NCBI GenBank assembly: GCA_949358305.1
Contig: OX442322.1
Location: 8,370,001-8,434,000 of the forward strand
DNA from: Strigamia acuminata
Taxonomy: Eukaryota; Arthropoda; Chilopoda; Geophilomorpha; Linotaeniidae
DNA length: 64,000 nucleotides
Reading direction: 5' to 3'
The translations under genes and the position numbers were made by a program. Shown here one piece after another: positions 20,801 through 31,700 of the stretch. Each line of letters opens with the position of its first letter. The first letter of the stretch is position 1. Below the pieces are notes generated by a model. That model had not been told where the DNA came from. It did no database searches and saw only the letters and a program-made list of their open reading frames with translations.

Positions 20801-23062
20801 CCGAAGTTAGAGAAAATTCCCACAACGAAACGCGAAGTGGTCTCATTTATGGCATCCATATTTGATCCGATGGGTCTCATTTCACCTGTCGTTCTTCGAA
20901 TGAAACTGCTTGTTCAAGCTATCTGGGCTCGAACAAAAAATTGGGACGAAGTGATTCTTGACTCCGAGAAAAAAGAAGTCGAAGAATTTAATCTCGACAT
21001 ACAGAAGTTGAAGGAATTAAAAGTTCAACGTTGGCTACAGACTTATTCAGGTCAGGACATAACATTGGAAGTTTTCTGCGATGCCAGTATGAAAGCATTT
21101 GGCTGTTCAATTTTTGTCGTCAATGTGGATGGCAAAAGAACTTTACTGTTGAGCAAATGCCGTATTGCGCCAGCCAAGAAAATTACGCTTCCTCGACTTG
21201 AATTAACTGCAGCATTGGTAGGAGTAAGAATGACAAAGTATCTGCTTGAGAATTTTCTTCCTGGTTATCCAGTCACTGAAGTGCGATACTACTCGGACTC
21301 CACCATTACTTTAGCCTGGATCAATTCCGATAAAAATGTGTGGAAGCCATACGTCTCGAACCGTGTTCAAGAAATTACTTCTTCAACCAAGCCCGAACAA
21401 TGGTCCCACGTACCAACGGAATTTAACCCAGCTGATTTGTTAACTCGACCACAGAACTCAAAAACATTAATGAACAATAAGCTTTGGTGGTTCGGAGTTG
21501 ATGTTTCAAAACTAGAGAAAAAGGAAGTTATACAAGAAAATCTTTCAGAAGAGGAACGAAAAATCATTGTGATGACTATTCAAGTTAAAGAAAGCTTTAT
21601 TGGTCAATTCTTCAAACGTTTCCGTGATTACAACCGACTTTTAGGAGTTTTTTCTTATATTTTGAGGTGGAAAAACAAACTTTTGCGCGGTGAGCCTCTC
21701 TCGCCACTCGAGTTAGAGACGAACCAATTGAAGATCCTGCAGTTTTCGCAGAAACTGCATTTTTCTGAGGAACTTGAGGATGTGAAAAACAAACGAGAAC
21801 TGAGTAAACATTCCACCCTACGAAATTTCGAGCTTTTCATTGACGAGGACGGATTACTTCGACTTCGTAGTCGCTTGAAAAAATCTTTATTGACTTTTGA
21901 TGAGGTTTATCCAATTATTCTACCTTACGATAGTTGGTTAACAAGATTGTTGATCAAAAAAGTGCATCTGGAACTATTTCATGGTGATATAAGCGAAACA
22001 TTATACCGTTTACGTGAGCAATATTGGATCGTAAAAGGAAGGAGAACAATTCAGACAGTTATTCGAGAATGTGCAATTTGCAGACGTGGAAAACTTGCAC
22101 GAAACAACCCTTCTACAGGTGACCTTCCTTCTGAACGTATAACTCCAGCCGCTCCATTCCAACACACGGGAATTGACCATCTTGGGCCAATTTACGTCGG
22201 AACTAACAAGAAAGAACGCAAAAAGGTTTATATTCTTTTATTCACATGTATGGTGACCCGATCCCTACATTTAGAGGTTTCCGATGACCTTTCTGTTCAA
22301 AAGTTTCTACTTGCAATGAGACGATTCGGAGCACGTTTTGGCTATCCTGCTAAAATATTCTCCGATAATAGCAAAACCTTCGAGCGCGGCAGCGTGGAGT
22401 TACAATCGTGGGGAAAACTAATTGGACACAAGGACATACAGACTTTCCTATCTGAAAAAAAAGTGATTTGGACTTTTATCCCACCACTGTCCCCCTGGAT
22501 GGGCGGGGCATGGGAACGCCTCGTCCGGTCAGTTAAGGATAAACTTCGAAAAACATTACTTCGCTATACAGTTGACTTGGAAACTCTCCAAACTTTGGCT
22601 TTAGAAATTAGTTCAGTGTTAAATTCAAGACCCTTATCTTACGTCCCAGACAGTGTTGATGGTGGTAGAATTTTGGCACCTGAAAACTTTTTAACAGGAG
22701 GCATGCCAAAGTACTTAATAAACAAAAAACTTAGTGCGATTAAAAAATCAGATTTGAGAAAACTTGATACAAAACGACGAAAATTTATATGGGATTTCTG
22801 GCAGATCTGGAAACAGAGTTATCTCATGCAATTGAGAAACTTTTACGAAACCAAAGGTGATAAGTTCTTCAAAAATCCTAAAGTGGATCAAATTGTGCTA
22901 CTAGAAAAAATAGGAACAAATCCCTATTTTTGGCCCCTTGCCAGGATAAAAGAAATTTTTTCCGGTGATGATGGTCTTATCAGAATTGTCAAAGTAGTGT
23001 TACCCGATGGAAGAGAGTTAAAAAGATCAGTGAAACATGTGAGAGCTCTTGAACTAGAGTGA
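17801..23062 (+). CDS. BEL/Pao gag-pol polyprotein (A2), intact ORF, 1753 aa
   Basis: A single ORF encodes the whole gag-pol. I chose the ATG at 17801 because the upstream extension of the frame has no ATG and the matching D start lies at the same place after a shared CCGTGAATTTG. Domains in order: DUF1759-like gag (about 140-330), Lys/Glu/Ser-rich linker, three knuckles (376-440), DUF1758-like aspartic protease with DPGSH (about 493), reverse transcriptase with FMDDLTSG (about 917), RNase H (FCDAS about 1092; YSDST about 1163), HHCC zinc-binding (about 1390-1430), DDE integrase core (GIDHLG about 1457, FSDNSK about 1520, GGAWERL about 1569) and a DUF5641-like end. It would make virus-like particles, copy the element RNA and integrate the cDNA. 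By eye the protein is identical to A3. The composite 5' end probably makes A2 itself defective in cis. Confidence 0.95.
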   Translation: MERDSTTEPTMRDLLTEEQIETMEQRWESQVTAMNHLLSISEKTADPGELEALVLTANPKETRIVGALNELQNYSDHQFYLECIDKLETMQARVDLLRRRYEISKRSIPTLGGRLNTSTSFNANTSMNATASFRKNSKLPKLESVKFDGDILKYKTFKSNFETSVHKDPDLSNVEKLQYLQTMCIGEAATLISTFPLIEESYDLAREELDRNYGDEDAQQTALIKSIRDLKTISSVYPTKAIKANLTKISATIRLLEQLKIPIQTSGAFLLPDIISKFPNSMALRFYQVHGMQNKNIVTLLNFFLNEVAMAERTENVSSSEKSKKEKNEKSEAEKQKAKGSMTTCAATQDAKQSTSAKTKSEPKSDNKSAPSKTVKCIFCDDNHLNGSCGKEYEINAKIEIVKKNRLCFNCFRTGHRVGDCKVKFSCKHCGGRHHSTICKKQEVKNSPSNVEKPKEPQVTTHVSCAISTTLQLMIFTADLKTKSGGFHHIRGMIDPGSHRSFITTALVNRLKLRKCGSISATTQRFNDSTPAEIDYDVFNINLKSKHDEQDIKLTMLSVENLPRVQGILNPSVIEKVKKLKMELAEDLPATTANVDLLLGVDVWWKIVKEGRKKINEDLGLINTLFGWVLSGAAGNTSLFEEEADLTSCCNTCQIDINQKLDKLWNLEAIGINSGEKESDFTRDRFEKTTQRMDDGRYEVLLPFNGLEEDLDSNWEKSINQLANTLKRIDTNEDLKKRYDEAIMQYVVEEHAEEVPKEERFLRKGIYNIPHHPVVKEDRDTTKFRIVFNASSAKKGKLSLNECLYPGPSLNPDLILVLVRFRLYCIPVIADIKQAFLQVLINPTHRNFLRFLWVTRDYFKQPYSWQNLWNNILILRMIVVPFGVISSPFLLCATIRKQAKQFEETHPKEVDALDSGIFMDDLTSGGDFTADTTTHAENLKMILDDGKLPLVKWATASRTVFENLQSKNFHMRGENFDDLQIIKMLGILWNTQDDMIMFKIPKLEKIPTTKREVVSFMASIFDPMGLISPVVLRMKLLVQAIWARTKNWDEVILDSEKKEVEEFNLDIQKLKELKVQRWLQTYSGQDITLEVFCDASMKAFGCSIFVVNVDGKRTLLLSKCRIAPAKKITLPRLELTAALVGVRMTKYLLENFLPGYPVTEVRYYSDSTITLAWINSDKNVWKPYVSNRVQEITSSTKPEQWSHVPTEFNPADLLTRPQNSKTLMNNKLWWFGVDVSKLEKKEVIQENLSEEERKIIVMTIQVKESFIGQFFKRFRDYNRLLGVFSYILRWKNKLLRGEPLSPLELETNQLKILQFSQKLHFSEELEDVKNKRELSKHSTLRNFELFIDEDGLLRLRSRLKKSLLTFDEVYPIILPYDSWLTRLLIKKVHLELFHGDISETLYRLREQYWIVKGRRTIQTVIRECAICRRGKLARNNPSTGDLPSERITPAAPFQHTGIDHLGPIYVGTNKKERKKVYILLFTCMVTRSLHLEVSDDLSVQKFLLAMRRFGARFGYPAKIFSDNSKTFERGSVELQSWGKLIGHKDIQTFLSEKKVIWTFIPPLSPWMGGAWERLVRSVKDKLRKTLLRYTVDLETLQTLALEISSVLNSRPLSYVPDSVDGGRILAPENFLTGGMPKYLINKKLSAIKKSDLRKLDTKRRKFIWDFWQIWKQSYLMQLRNFYETKGDKFFKNPKVDQIVLLEKIGTNPYFWPLARIKEIFSGDDGLIRIVKVVLPDGRELKRSVKHVRALELE

Positions 23063-23117
23063 CTAATAAGACTTTGTGTGTGGTTCTCTCTTCTCTCTCC
23101 TTTCGCCGGCAATTCTC
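23063..23117 (+). other. Pyrimidine-rich stretch before the A2 3' LTR
   Basis: This 55-bp stretch between stop and LTR is dominated by CTCTCTTCTCTCTCC and ends CGCCGGCAATTCTC. A polypurine tract, the usual plus-strand primer, is not seen here or just upstream. Confidence 0.7.
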
Positions 23118-24749
23118 TGTTGCAAACAGAGTGGAATATAAATTGATACTGCTTTTTATTTGCCATTTTATTGTCCTATTAAATATTCAAAGTGTTGTTA
23201 AATTTTGCTTCTAATAGTTTGACTTACATTTCAGGTGTTTTTTGTGTCATATTAAAGCTTTTAGTTCATTATTTTCTTATATTGTCATGAATTTTGGGTA
23301 TTGTGTGTTTAAATAGACTTATTCTAGTGTGTTTTATTTTGCATAACATTTTAATCTTATTTTACAGGATTTTTTTGCATTATTAAAACTATTAAAGTGT
23401 TTTATGATACTGTTGTTTATTAAAATATGATATTTCATTGTCTATTGCATTTATTTCAAGTGTTATTTATAAGAATTTGTCTTATATTATCAATTCCTAT
23501 TCATTTTGTGTGTTTCCGTGTGAAATTGGGTGCATCCGTCGTCAAACAGTTCACTAGTGTAATTGGAGTGACGTCATATTTCGAAATCTAGTTCGGTTTT
23601 GACTCCAACTTCTAACCTTTCGTTTTCATTGAATTCTTGTCGTTAGAATTGATCCTAATATTGTTTTAGACTAATTCAGGGGTGATCTGTCGATCTGTGC
23701 ACTTAGTTTCTTTCCCGGAGCAGCCGTTTTGTCTGTACGAACGATCGTGACGGACCTCGCATATGCGTTGCCGTCCGCGATCGTTTCTTTTCTTTCAAGA
23801 CTAATTTTCATGTGTATTCTTATTAAAAGTGCTTTATTTTGAAGGAAATTACTTTTCCTAAGTGTATTTATTAGTAACATTACCTAGTATTTGCTATATT
23901 CTTGTGTCAGAATTCAAATGTCGTGTTTTGCCGCTCTTATTGAGTTGTACGGGCGCCATGTTGGATTTATTCGCTAATTTCGTTATTAAATCGATTCTAT
24001 TGTATTATTAATACTTCTTTTGCATTTACTATTTCATTTCATTGTATTTTAGTGCATATTATTTACCATTTCAGTGATTTTGTGAGGTTTTAAATTCAAA
24101 TCTTTGCATTACGTAACTTTGCTGTATTCTGATTGGCTGAGCCGATCGTCTGCTTCCCGATTGATTCTTTCTGTATTTTCTCATTGTTTTAAGTGTTTTT
24201 GAGCATTGTTACCATTTACTTTTATGTTCCTGACATCTTTGTGGTCATTTTGACATATTGCAATTTGATTTTAATGCATTTTTGAGCAATCGCTCACTTC
24301 AATGTATTTCATTTTTCTCCGTTGTCATAGCAACGGAATTTCTCAATTGTGTTTTTTACCTTGGCGCGTGCCGTGACCATTGTTTTGCACGTGCATTTTC
24401 TTTGTTAGCCAACGTACATTCGTGTATTTGGTCAGTTATCATTCTACTTCCGAATAAATAAGTTGTTTTATGTTATCTCCTGGAGTTTTTACTTTCGTCG
24501 CCATTACAATGTGTCGGGAGTAGCCAAACATTTTCCCAGACTGGTCAATGGTTAAGCGGACACTTGGATACCATTCAACAGTAGTTTCTACAGGGATTCC
24601 TTCATTCTCCAATGCATTTCGGGACAAATTAAATCTGTTTCCACACGGTATACGTACTAACCTCACTATACGATCGTTTGAGTGGATTGGCGGGAGATTC
24701 AAAACGCCATGGCTCAGTTCTTTTCTGTCCTGTGTGATTGACCGCTACA
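23118..24749 (+). repeat. 3' LTR of A2 (1632 bp)
   Basis: It starts TGTTGCAAACAG and ends CCGCTACA, with an AATAAA near its 3' third, a CGCCATGTTGGA motif and an RFX-like palindrome at 24319-24336. It looks identical to the A3 LTRs by eye. B1 coding sequence follows. Confidence 0.95.
24319..24336 (+). promoter_or_regulatory. RFX/X-box-like palindrome in the A2 3' LTR
   Basis: CCGTTGTCATAGCAACGG, the same position in the LTR as in A1 and A3. Confidence 0.5.
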
Positions 24750-24958
24750 TAGGAGATCGACATCCCCGCAACCCCGAAGTGGGACAAATTGTTTTACTTG
24801 AAAAGGTGGGGTCAAACCCATACTTCTGGCCCTTAGCGCGAGTTGACGTTGTGTATCCCGGCGACGACGGGATAGTCCGTGTCGTGCGAGTAACGTCTGC
24901 TGAAGGGAAACAATTTCTCCGTTCGGTCAAGCACATCCGTGTGCTTGAGTTAGATTGA
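24750..24958 (+). pseudogene. C-terminal fragment of B1 gag-pol (DUF5641-like)
   Basis: It resumes the B1 frame after A2 with NPEVGQIVLLEKVGSNPYFW, continues through RVVRVTSAEGKQF and ends HIRVLELD at the TGA 24956-24958. This is the C-terminal domain shared by all BEL families here. Confidence 0.92.
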
Positions 24959-25012
24959 CGTTTGAGAAGTCGCAGTTCTTCCGGCGTTGTCTTCTTCCCG
25001 CCGGCAAGACGC
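24959..25012 (+). other. B1 3' untranslated stretch, pyrimidine-rich
   Basis: It ends TTCTTCCCGCCGGCAAGACGC directly before the LTR, comparable to the CGCCGGCA and GGCTGGCA ends in A and C. No polypurine tract is visible. Confidence 0.65.
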
Positions 25013-25932
25013 TGTTGCTAGCAACCGCGATGGAATCGTTAGCGGTTCAACTTTTGGGTTTTTAGACAGAAAGTGTCTTTGGATTTTTATTAATCTTTTT
25101 GTCTTCATTTAGTATCGTTTAGCCTGATCGCCAGGAATTTGGAGCACTTACCTCCGCTGATTTCTTGGTCTTGACCGTCTGGGACGAGCTGCGTTGCCAT
25201 GCCAACTCGTCACTGTTTTAGATTTAAGTTTTAGTAGAGCCTAGAGCATTTTCTCCTATGTTTGTACTAGTTTTTGGCCTCCCGTGTTTGAGCGCCATCT
25301 CTTGGTCTGCTTTGCAATTAGTGATTGTTGTTAATATGCTTTATTGACAAGTGTTAAAGTGTTATTTGATTTAAGTGACACTGCTCATGCCTGTCAAAGC
25401 TTTGAGCTGTGTCTGAGGTTTAGTTTTGGGCCTTTCAGGCCAGAGTGTTCTTTGCCTGAGTGCATCTGTTATTTATAAGTATTTATTTCCTATGTATTTG
25501 CTTTATTTCCATGTAACTGATGCATTTCGCTCATTTTGTTCTTGCCTATTGTCGCGCGCCTAACAATGAGCGCGTGCGTCTTGTGTTGTTGAAACTTAAC
25601 CCTAACGGTTGAGTTTTATTTTCCTCTCTCTCACTTTGGAATAAAACTACTGTTTTCTTCCCCAAACCAGTCTATTTCTTCTGCCTACATGATGTGTAGT
25701 GAGTAGAGAACCGGGCGCGCTTTCTCCTCCTACTGGCCGCCACTTTGTGAGTTGATTTGAACGTTTATGCCTGAGATCGTTAACCCTAGATTGCCGTGGT
25801 TGGGCCCGACCTTGTCTGGTTGCGCATGCGCACGTCCACACACCCACTATACTTTCACTTTTCTCCTGGGATTTCTTCCGCCATCGTCGCTGATCGTTTC
25901 CCCGTCCTGGTCTGCTGCCAGTGCTAGCAACA
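25013..25932 (+). repeat. 3' LTR of B1 (920 bp)
   Basis: The same length and termini as 6994-7913, with about four substitutions by eye. AATAAA is at 25640-25645. Target duplication ACTG follows at 25933-25936. Confidence 0.93.
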
Positions 25933-27332
25933 ACTGCAGGCAATGTTGATATCTTGCTTGGCGTTGATGTCTGGTGGGAAATCTGCTTGGATGGACGCAA
26001 ACGCCTGGATAGTCGACTGGGTTTGGTAAACACCATCTTTGGGTGGGTGTTATCAGGAGCAGCTGGGTCGACTGATGTCTTCTCAGAGAGCTCGCGCGAC
26101 GTTTCTTGCTGCAACACCTGTGATATTAAAACAGACCGAGACTTGGAGAAGCTATGGAATTTAGAAGCCGTTGGTATTAGTGCCGGCGAGCGTGATTCCG
26201 ATTTTATTAGAGATCGTTTCGAGAAAACAAAGACAAGAAGAGAAGATGGTCGTTATGAAGTTTGCTTATCTTTCAATGAGCGAATTGGTTCGTTGGAATC
26301 CAATTGGGATTTGGCATTGAATCAGTTGTCGCACACGTTGAGAAGGATTGACAGCAGCAGTGACCACAAAGAACGCTACCACAAAGCCATGTGGGACTAC
26401 GTGCACGAAGAGCACGCAGAAGTAGTACCTCTTGCAGAAAGATACAAGAAGTCTGGCGTTTATGTTATTCCGCACCATCCAGTGATTAGGGAGGATAGAG
26501 ATACAACAAAGTTTAGAGTAGTTTTTAACGCGTCGTCTTCAAAGAAAGGAGTTCCTTCTTTAAACGATTGCTTATACCCTGGTCCGAGCCTTAATCCGGA
26601 CATTGTGCCAGTAATTGTTCGTTTCCGACTTTACTGTGTGGTTGCGATAGCGGACATTAAACAAGCCTTTCTTCAGGTATTGATTAAGTTAGAACACTGC
26701 GATTACTTAAGATTTTTGTGGGTTTCCGACGAATATTTTCAGAACGAATATTCATGGCAAAACTTATGGGACCATTTGGTTGTGTTACGGATGATAGTTG
26801 TGCCTTTCGGTGTCAACTCATCCCCGTTTTTGCTCTGCGCGGTCATTCGAGCGCAGGGGCGTCTATATTTAGTCCTTTTTCCGAAGGAAGCAGACGCCCT
26901 GGACAAGGGCATTTACATGGATGACCTGACGTCCGGCGACGATAACGCTGCAAAGACAACGCAACATTGCGTGAATTTACGAACTATTCTAGATGAGGGA
27001 AAATTGCCTCTTGTAAAGTGGGCTACCTCAAGTGCTGAGGTTTTCAACGCGCTTAAGGGAGAAGACTTTCATATGAGAGCAGAGGAATTTAAGGATTTAG
27101 ACATTATCAAGATGTTGGGTATTGTTTGGAAAGTTCAAGAAGATGTTATCATGTTTAGGATTCCTGAAGGAGTTGAGATTACCAGGACAAGAAGGGGTAT
27201 TTTATCTTTGGTGGCGTCAGTCTTCGATCCTCTCGGATTGATCTCACCGGTCATCTTGCCGATGAAATTACTTTTGCAGTCCATGTGGGGGCGAGAGATC
27301 AAGTGGGATGATAGGATTTCGGACGAGAGTTC
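25933..27332 (+). pseudogene. BEL/Pao element C: protease to reverse transcriptase fragment
   Basis: It continues element C after B1. It begins in the rest of the protease domain (DILLGVDVWWEICLDGRKRL, NTIFGWVLSGAAG) and runs through the whole reverse transcriptase (VVFNASSSKKG, LYPGPSLNPD, YMDDLTSG near 26914, GILSLVASVFDPLGL). The frame is open throughout and in phase with both the upstream piece (after its frameshift) and the downstream piece. It ends at the copia insertion in the region between RT and RNase H. The few codons after 27332 before the stop at 27376-27378 belong to the copia LTR. Confidence 0.92.
27328..27332 (+). repeat. Target-site duplication of the copia element (AGTTC), left copy
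   Basis: AGTTC is repeated at 34590-34594. Five bases is the usual duplication size for Ty1/copia elements. Confidence 0.93.
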
Positions 27333-27864
27333 TGTGGGTCTAAAGACCATTTATTTGATCGATGTCGAATGTTTCTGATGTCAATTTAGCGTTTTATTTC
27401 ACACGATGTAAACTTTTACTGCTTTAGAATCAAATGCGGTATTTGTATTTGCTTTACGATTGTTCCGTACGAAATTCCGTACGATTTATGTATCTACTAA
27501 TGAGATTTGTTCTATTTTTCAATGTTAATGTTATTATCTGGCACTAGAGTGCCACACTTGTTTTTCCTTGCAAAATCCAAGATGGCGCAACACACGGGCG
27601 TGTGTTGCCCTGACTGTTTATCCACATCAAAGTAATGTATTTTCGTTTAATTAAATTGTTTTTAGTAGTTTTAACAATTGTACTTACTTTAAAGCACCTT
27701 CTGTGCTCTTTTGTGCGCGAATAAGCGGCCTTAAGCCGCGCGCTTGTTACGAAACGTATTGCGACGTATCGCAAACGTTCGCGTCGCAGACCGACGCCAT
27801 TACGGCAATTTGCCGCACGCTTCTCGGCGATATCTCGCCGATATCTGCGCCCCTCTGTTCTACA
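27333..27864 (+). repeat. 5' LTR of the copia element (532 bp)
   Basis: TGTGGGTCTA to TGTTCTACA. It contains an inverted YY1/Pho-like motif, TCCAAGATGGCG, at 27576-27587, and several CG-rich short palindromes (TCGGCGATATCTCGCCGATA) near the 3' end. I see no clear AATAAA. Confidence 0.95.
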
Positions 27865-28769
27865 TTTGGTAGCAGAGGATGGTTGCTGCCTAATTCCACG
27901 TTTATTTCGTTAATTTTCGACGTATTTGTCGCGAAATTCGCGACTTGTGCGCCGAAATTCGTTTATTTTCAGGTACCGACGATCCTCGCCTCGTCAGTTT
28001 CGTTTTACGAACGTCTACGACGTACCGCCGACGTTCCACACAGCCAGGGCTGTTTATCCTACGATCATTTGACTAATTTTGTCCAAATTCTCGCGGGTTT
28101 CGCGGTTTTTGAGGCAAATTTATTTATTTTTGCAGATTTTTCGACAAAACTGGATTTTCGACACTGCTTAGCACGAAGCGGCAGTTCCAACGAGAACCGA
28201 ACACTAGATTGTTCGCCGCTTAGTTCCCCGGTGAACGGCGGTTATCACCGATCTGTGCAAGTGGACGAAGAGCCTCGATTTATTCGAGAAGATTTCGGAT
28301 TTCACATCCGAAATAGCGCTTTCTCCAGCTTTTCGAGAAAGCTGCGCCGTGCCTTCATTTGCACGAGGATCGCATCCGCGATTGATTCGTCTATTTCTCC
28401 TTCTTTCGACTTTACCTTTGTTAGAATTAAGGGTATTTTGGTGTGGGACCTTATTAGATTCGACACAGCTCTTCGGGCATTCCGTCCACCGCTGTGTTTG
28501 TATTTTGTGACAAGGCTGAGCCCTGCGCCACCTAGCATTCCCGTGACCCCAGGAGGTCGTAAAGGACGCTAGGGGGACACTTGTCACAAGCTATCAGCTG
28601 ATTGTAGCATCGGCTCCCCCTTTGAAGGTTTCCGCCTCGAAAGTGTGTGTGAAGTGCTTCAGTTCAGTGCTCCGAATCGAAGTCAGCATTTGTGCAGTGC
28701 TCCAGTATTTAACGTACCATTCCTTGAGTCAGTGTGTTCGTCGCGTTGTGTCGAGTTTTCCACTCCACA
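27865..28769 (+). other. Copia leader (905 nt), non-coding or weakly open
   Basis: A long GC-rich leader with many short inverted repeats. A frame stays open from inside the LTR to 28572 but has no clear ATG near its beginning and no recognisable protein similarity, so I leave it as untranslated leader. Confidence 0.6.
27867..27884 (+). other. Primer-binding site, initiator tRNA-Met
   Basis: TGGTAGCAGAGGATGGTT is complementary to the 3' end of animal initiator tRNA-Met (acceptor CTCTGCTA plus CCA, then the T-arm strand), two bases after the LTR. Confidence 0.9.
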
Positions 28770-31700
28770 ATGAAGAAAGCGTCGGAATTATCGGGCGGAA
28801 CGGTTCCCGTACTCACCGTTGGGAACTATGAATCCTGGCAGCGCTCGATGCGCATGCTTCTAAAATCCGAAGGTTTATGGAGACACGTGACCGAGGAAAA
28901 GGAGGCCGAGCACCTTGCAACTTTAAATGAAAAGGAAAAGGACCGTTATGCTGTGAAAAAGGACAAAGCACTTGGTCACATATATATTCACGTCAGTGAA
29001 GCGAAACGATCGGCCCTCGACGCTTGCAATACACCTAAGCAAGCATGGGACAAGTTGGCCACCATTTATGCACCGAGTTCCAGGGCCAGACGAGCGGCCA
29101 TGAGATGGGAATTTTTGAGCCTCCAACTCAAACCTGGTGAAGACATGCCTGATTTCATCGGTCGTGTGGACCATTTTGTTCAACAATTAAAAGACGTTGG
29201 TGAAAATGTCTCAGAAGAACATCATTCTTTCCAATATCTCAAGGGTTTACCACCGGAATATTCCCAGGCCACGTTTGCAGTATACCACTGGCCCGACGCA
29301 AACTTTACTCCAACCAAAGTGGCGGAACAGTTATTGTCCGAGCAGATGCGTTTAAAGGCAATGGGATTGACTAACCAACCGTCTGCACATACCTCGAAAG
29401 GACAGTTTCGCCAGCGTAATCAATCTCGCGGACCTCGAGATTTGTCTAAAATCAAGTGTTTTAACTGTGATCAAATGGGTCACTACGCTAATCGTTGCCC
29501 TCAACCACCACGTGGAGACGGGAATCAGTCCACAGCTTCTGTTCAGCGTTCGTCGCGAAGTAAAAGCCGCAGACGTAATAAAAATGCCGCTGCCAAAGTT
29601 GAAGACAATCGCCCACGCGGAAGTTCACGTCCGAAGCGAGAGGGGACATTCTTTTGCAGTGCTCCGCAGATTATTGAGCGTCCTACGGTCCATTTCATGC
29701 AATCCAATGAATGGATCGTGGATTGCGGGGCAACAGATCACGTTTCCCACGTGCGTGACTGGTTTACAGACTTTTCAAATATCCAGCCATTTGATATTGC
29801 GTTAGGCCAAGGCAAATCACAGGTGACAGGACGAGGGACAGTTCAATTGCTCACGTCGGTCGATGGCGCGGATTGCACCATCAATTTGAAGAACGTTCTC
29901 TTTGCGCCGAATTTCGAAGCCAATTTGATTTCGGTGTCAAAGATTGACAAGACCAATCACCATGTGCATTTCTTTAATGGAGAGGTGAATGTTTATCAGA
30001 CAGACTTCCGTTCACCTATTATTCGTGCGAGAGAACGCGGTGGATTATATTATTTGGACGGTTTATGCTCAACGCATCTTGTGACGCCAACTGTTTCAAC
30101 AATTACTCAACCGCCAGTCCAGATATCACTCCAACCTGTGCAAACACTTGTCACAACAGAAGTAGATTTCGACAACGTGCCAAAGCCAAAGAAGGGCAAA
30201 TCAAAACTACGGGAAATTTCAGACTTTCGCATAACTTTGCCTGCTATCGAACCAGCGAAGCAAATGCCAGTTCAGCAAACTCCTAACCCTCCTTTACCTG
30301 CACAAGTCACCATTCCACCGCCTACCCAGAAAAATCCCAATATCCAATCCTATGTTGACATCCTAAAGTCCTTGCCACATGCCTTTCTACCCAGCGAAAC
30401 CTCTAATCCAAAACAGAAGGTTGTTGCTAATCCTACTACAGTGAAGGATGCAACTGGTTTGTGGCACAGTCGTCTTGGCCACCTTCATACGAACGCCATG
30501 AAGTTGTTAGCGGCCAATGAACAAGTCCATGGAATGGAGCCAGCAGAAGTCCGTCAGGAGTTAGCCTGCAATGACTGTCGTATTGCTAAATCTACGAGGG
30601 CTTCTCACAAGCCGGACCCACATCCCATGACTTCAAAGCCATTAGATCTTTTACACATGGATTTGTGGGGGCCAGCCCCAATCACTTCCTTGGGCGGCTC
30701 GGATTATGTATTCACCATAATTGACGATGCAACACGCTACACCTGGATTTTTCCTCTGACACATAAATCTCAGACATTTGCTGCATTTAAAGACTTCGTC
30801 GCCAGAGTTGAGCGGGTTCAGAACACTACCGTAAAAGCAATCAGATCCGATAGGGGCGGCGAATTCATGTCAAATGAATTCTTGCATTATCTTCAAGAAA
30901 AGGGTATCCAGGGACAGCGAACTAACCCCGCATCGCCACAAATGAACGGGACAGCAGAAAGGATAAACCGGACAATGGCCGACAGTGTCCGATCGATTAT
31001 TTCAGAAACAAAGCTCCCTGATGCACTCTGGGCCGAACTCGCTGTTACCTTCGGGTATATAAAGAATAGGAGCCCACATTCCAGACTGAAACATCAAGTC
31101 CCATACATTCTTTGGCGACAAAGAGATTTATCATTACGCCACCTACGTAAAATAGGATCCAAATGTTGGGTGCATTACACTGCACCGGGACGCAAGAAAC
31201 TGGAAGCGCGTGCTTGGGAAGGATATCTTGTTGGCTACGCCACCAGCACTCGCGGCTACAGAGTCTGGAATCCAGTCGAAGACAGAGTATATGAATCTAT
31301 TCACGTTAAAATCGACGAACATCAATCTTATCGGAAGTCTTTGCGAGGTTCAACGCAAAGACCTGATGAAACATTCCTTGAAAACGGCAATGGACAACAA
31401 TCCGTATCATTTGACGATAATGTCAGATATCATCGTTGGCCGAAAGGGTCTGATTCTGATCGCTCTGATAACAGCGATAACGATGATGACAATGGCAATG
31501 ACAACCAGACTTCAACATCTGCGTCAATGCATACACCTCTTGTCTACTTGCCGCCTCCGACGACACCTGAGCAGCGATTATTGGATGCATGTGCGTTGGA
31601 GTTACCAAGCTCAGCTAGTTTGAGACAATCTCAATCGTATCCTATTCTATGGATTCCACCAGATGAGGACGATACAGATGCCGATATTAATAAAATAGAT

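Larger units (their letters stand above)
13698..24749 (+). mobile_element. BEL/Pao retrotransposon A2 with rearranged 5' end
   Basis: A2 is inserted in the C-terminal coding region of B1. The 3' side is normal: full gag-pol ORF and a complete 1632-bp LTR. The 5' side is composite: the first 1016 bp of an A LTR, short fragments of the 3' ORF (inverted) and gag (direct), an inverted internally deleted A copy, then the internal region with the first 228 bp after the LTR missing. Flanks are AAGG (left) and TAGG (right), an imperfect 4-bp duplication. B coding phase is restored if about 4 bp are counted as duplicated. Confidence 0.9.
6994..25932 (+). mobile_element. BEL/Pao retrotransposon B1, split by A2
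   Basis: B1 has a 920-bp 5' LTR, altered primer-binding site, leader, gag-pol and a 920-bp 3' LTR, flanked by ACTG duplications in the protease region of element C. Element A2 (13698-24749) interrupts its C-terminal coding region. The two LTRs have equal length and differ at about four positions by eye, so B1 is fairly young but older than A2. Confidence 0.93.

Noticed and set aside
27703-28572. 289-codon frame in the copia LTR and leader
   Set aside because: There is no ATG at its start and no recognisable domain. The leader is GC-rich, so long open frames arise easily.
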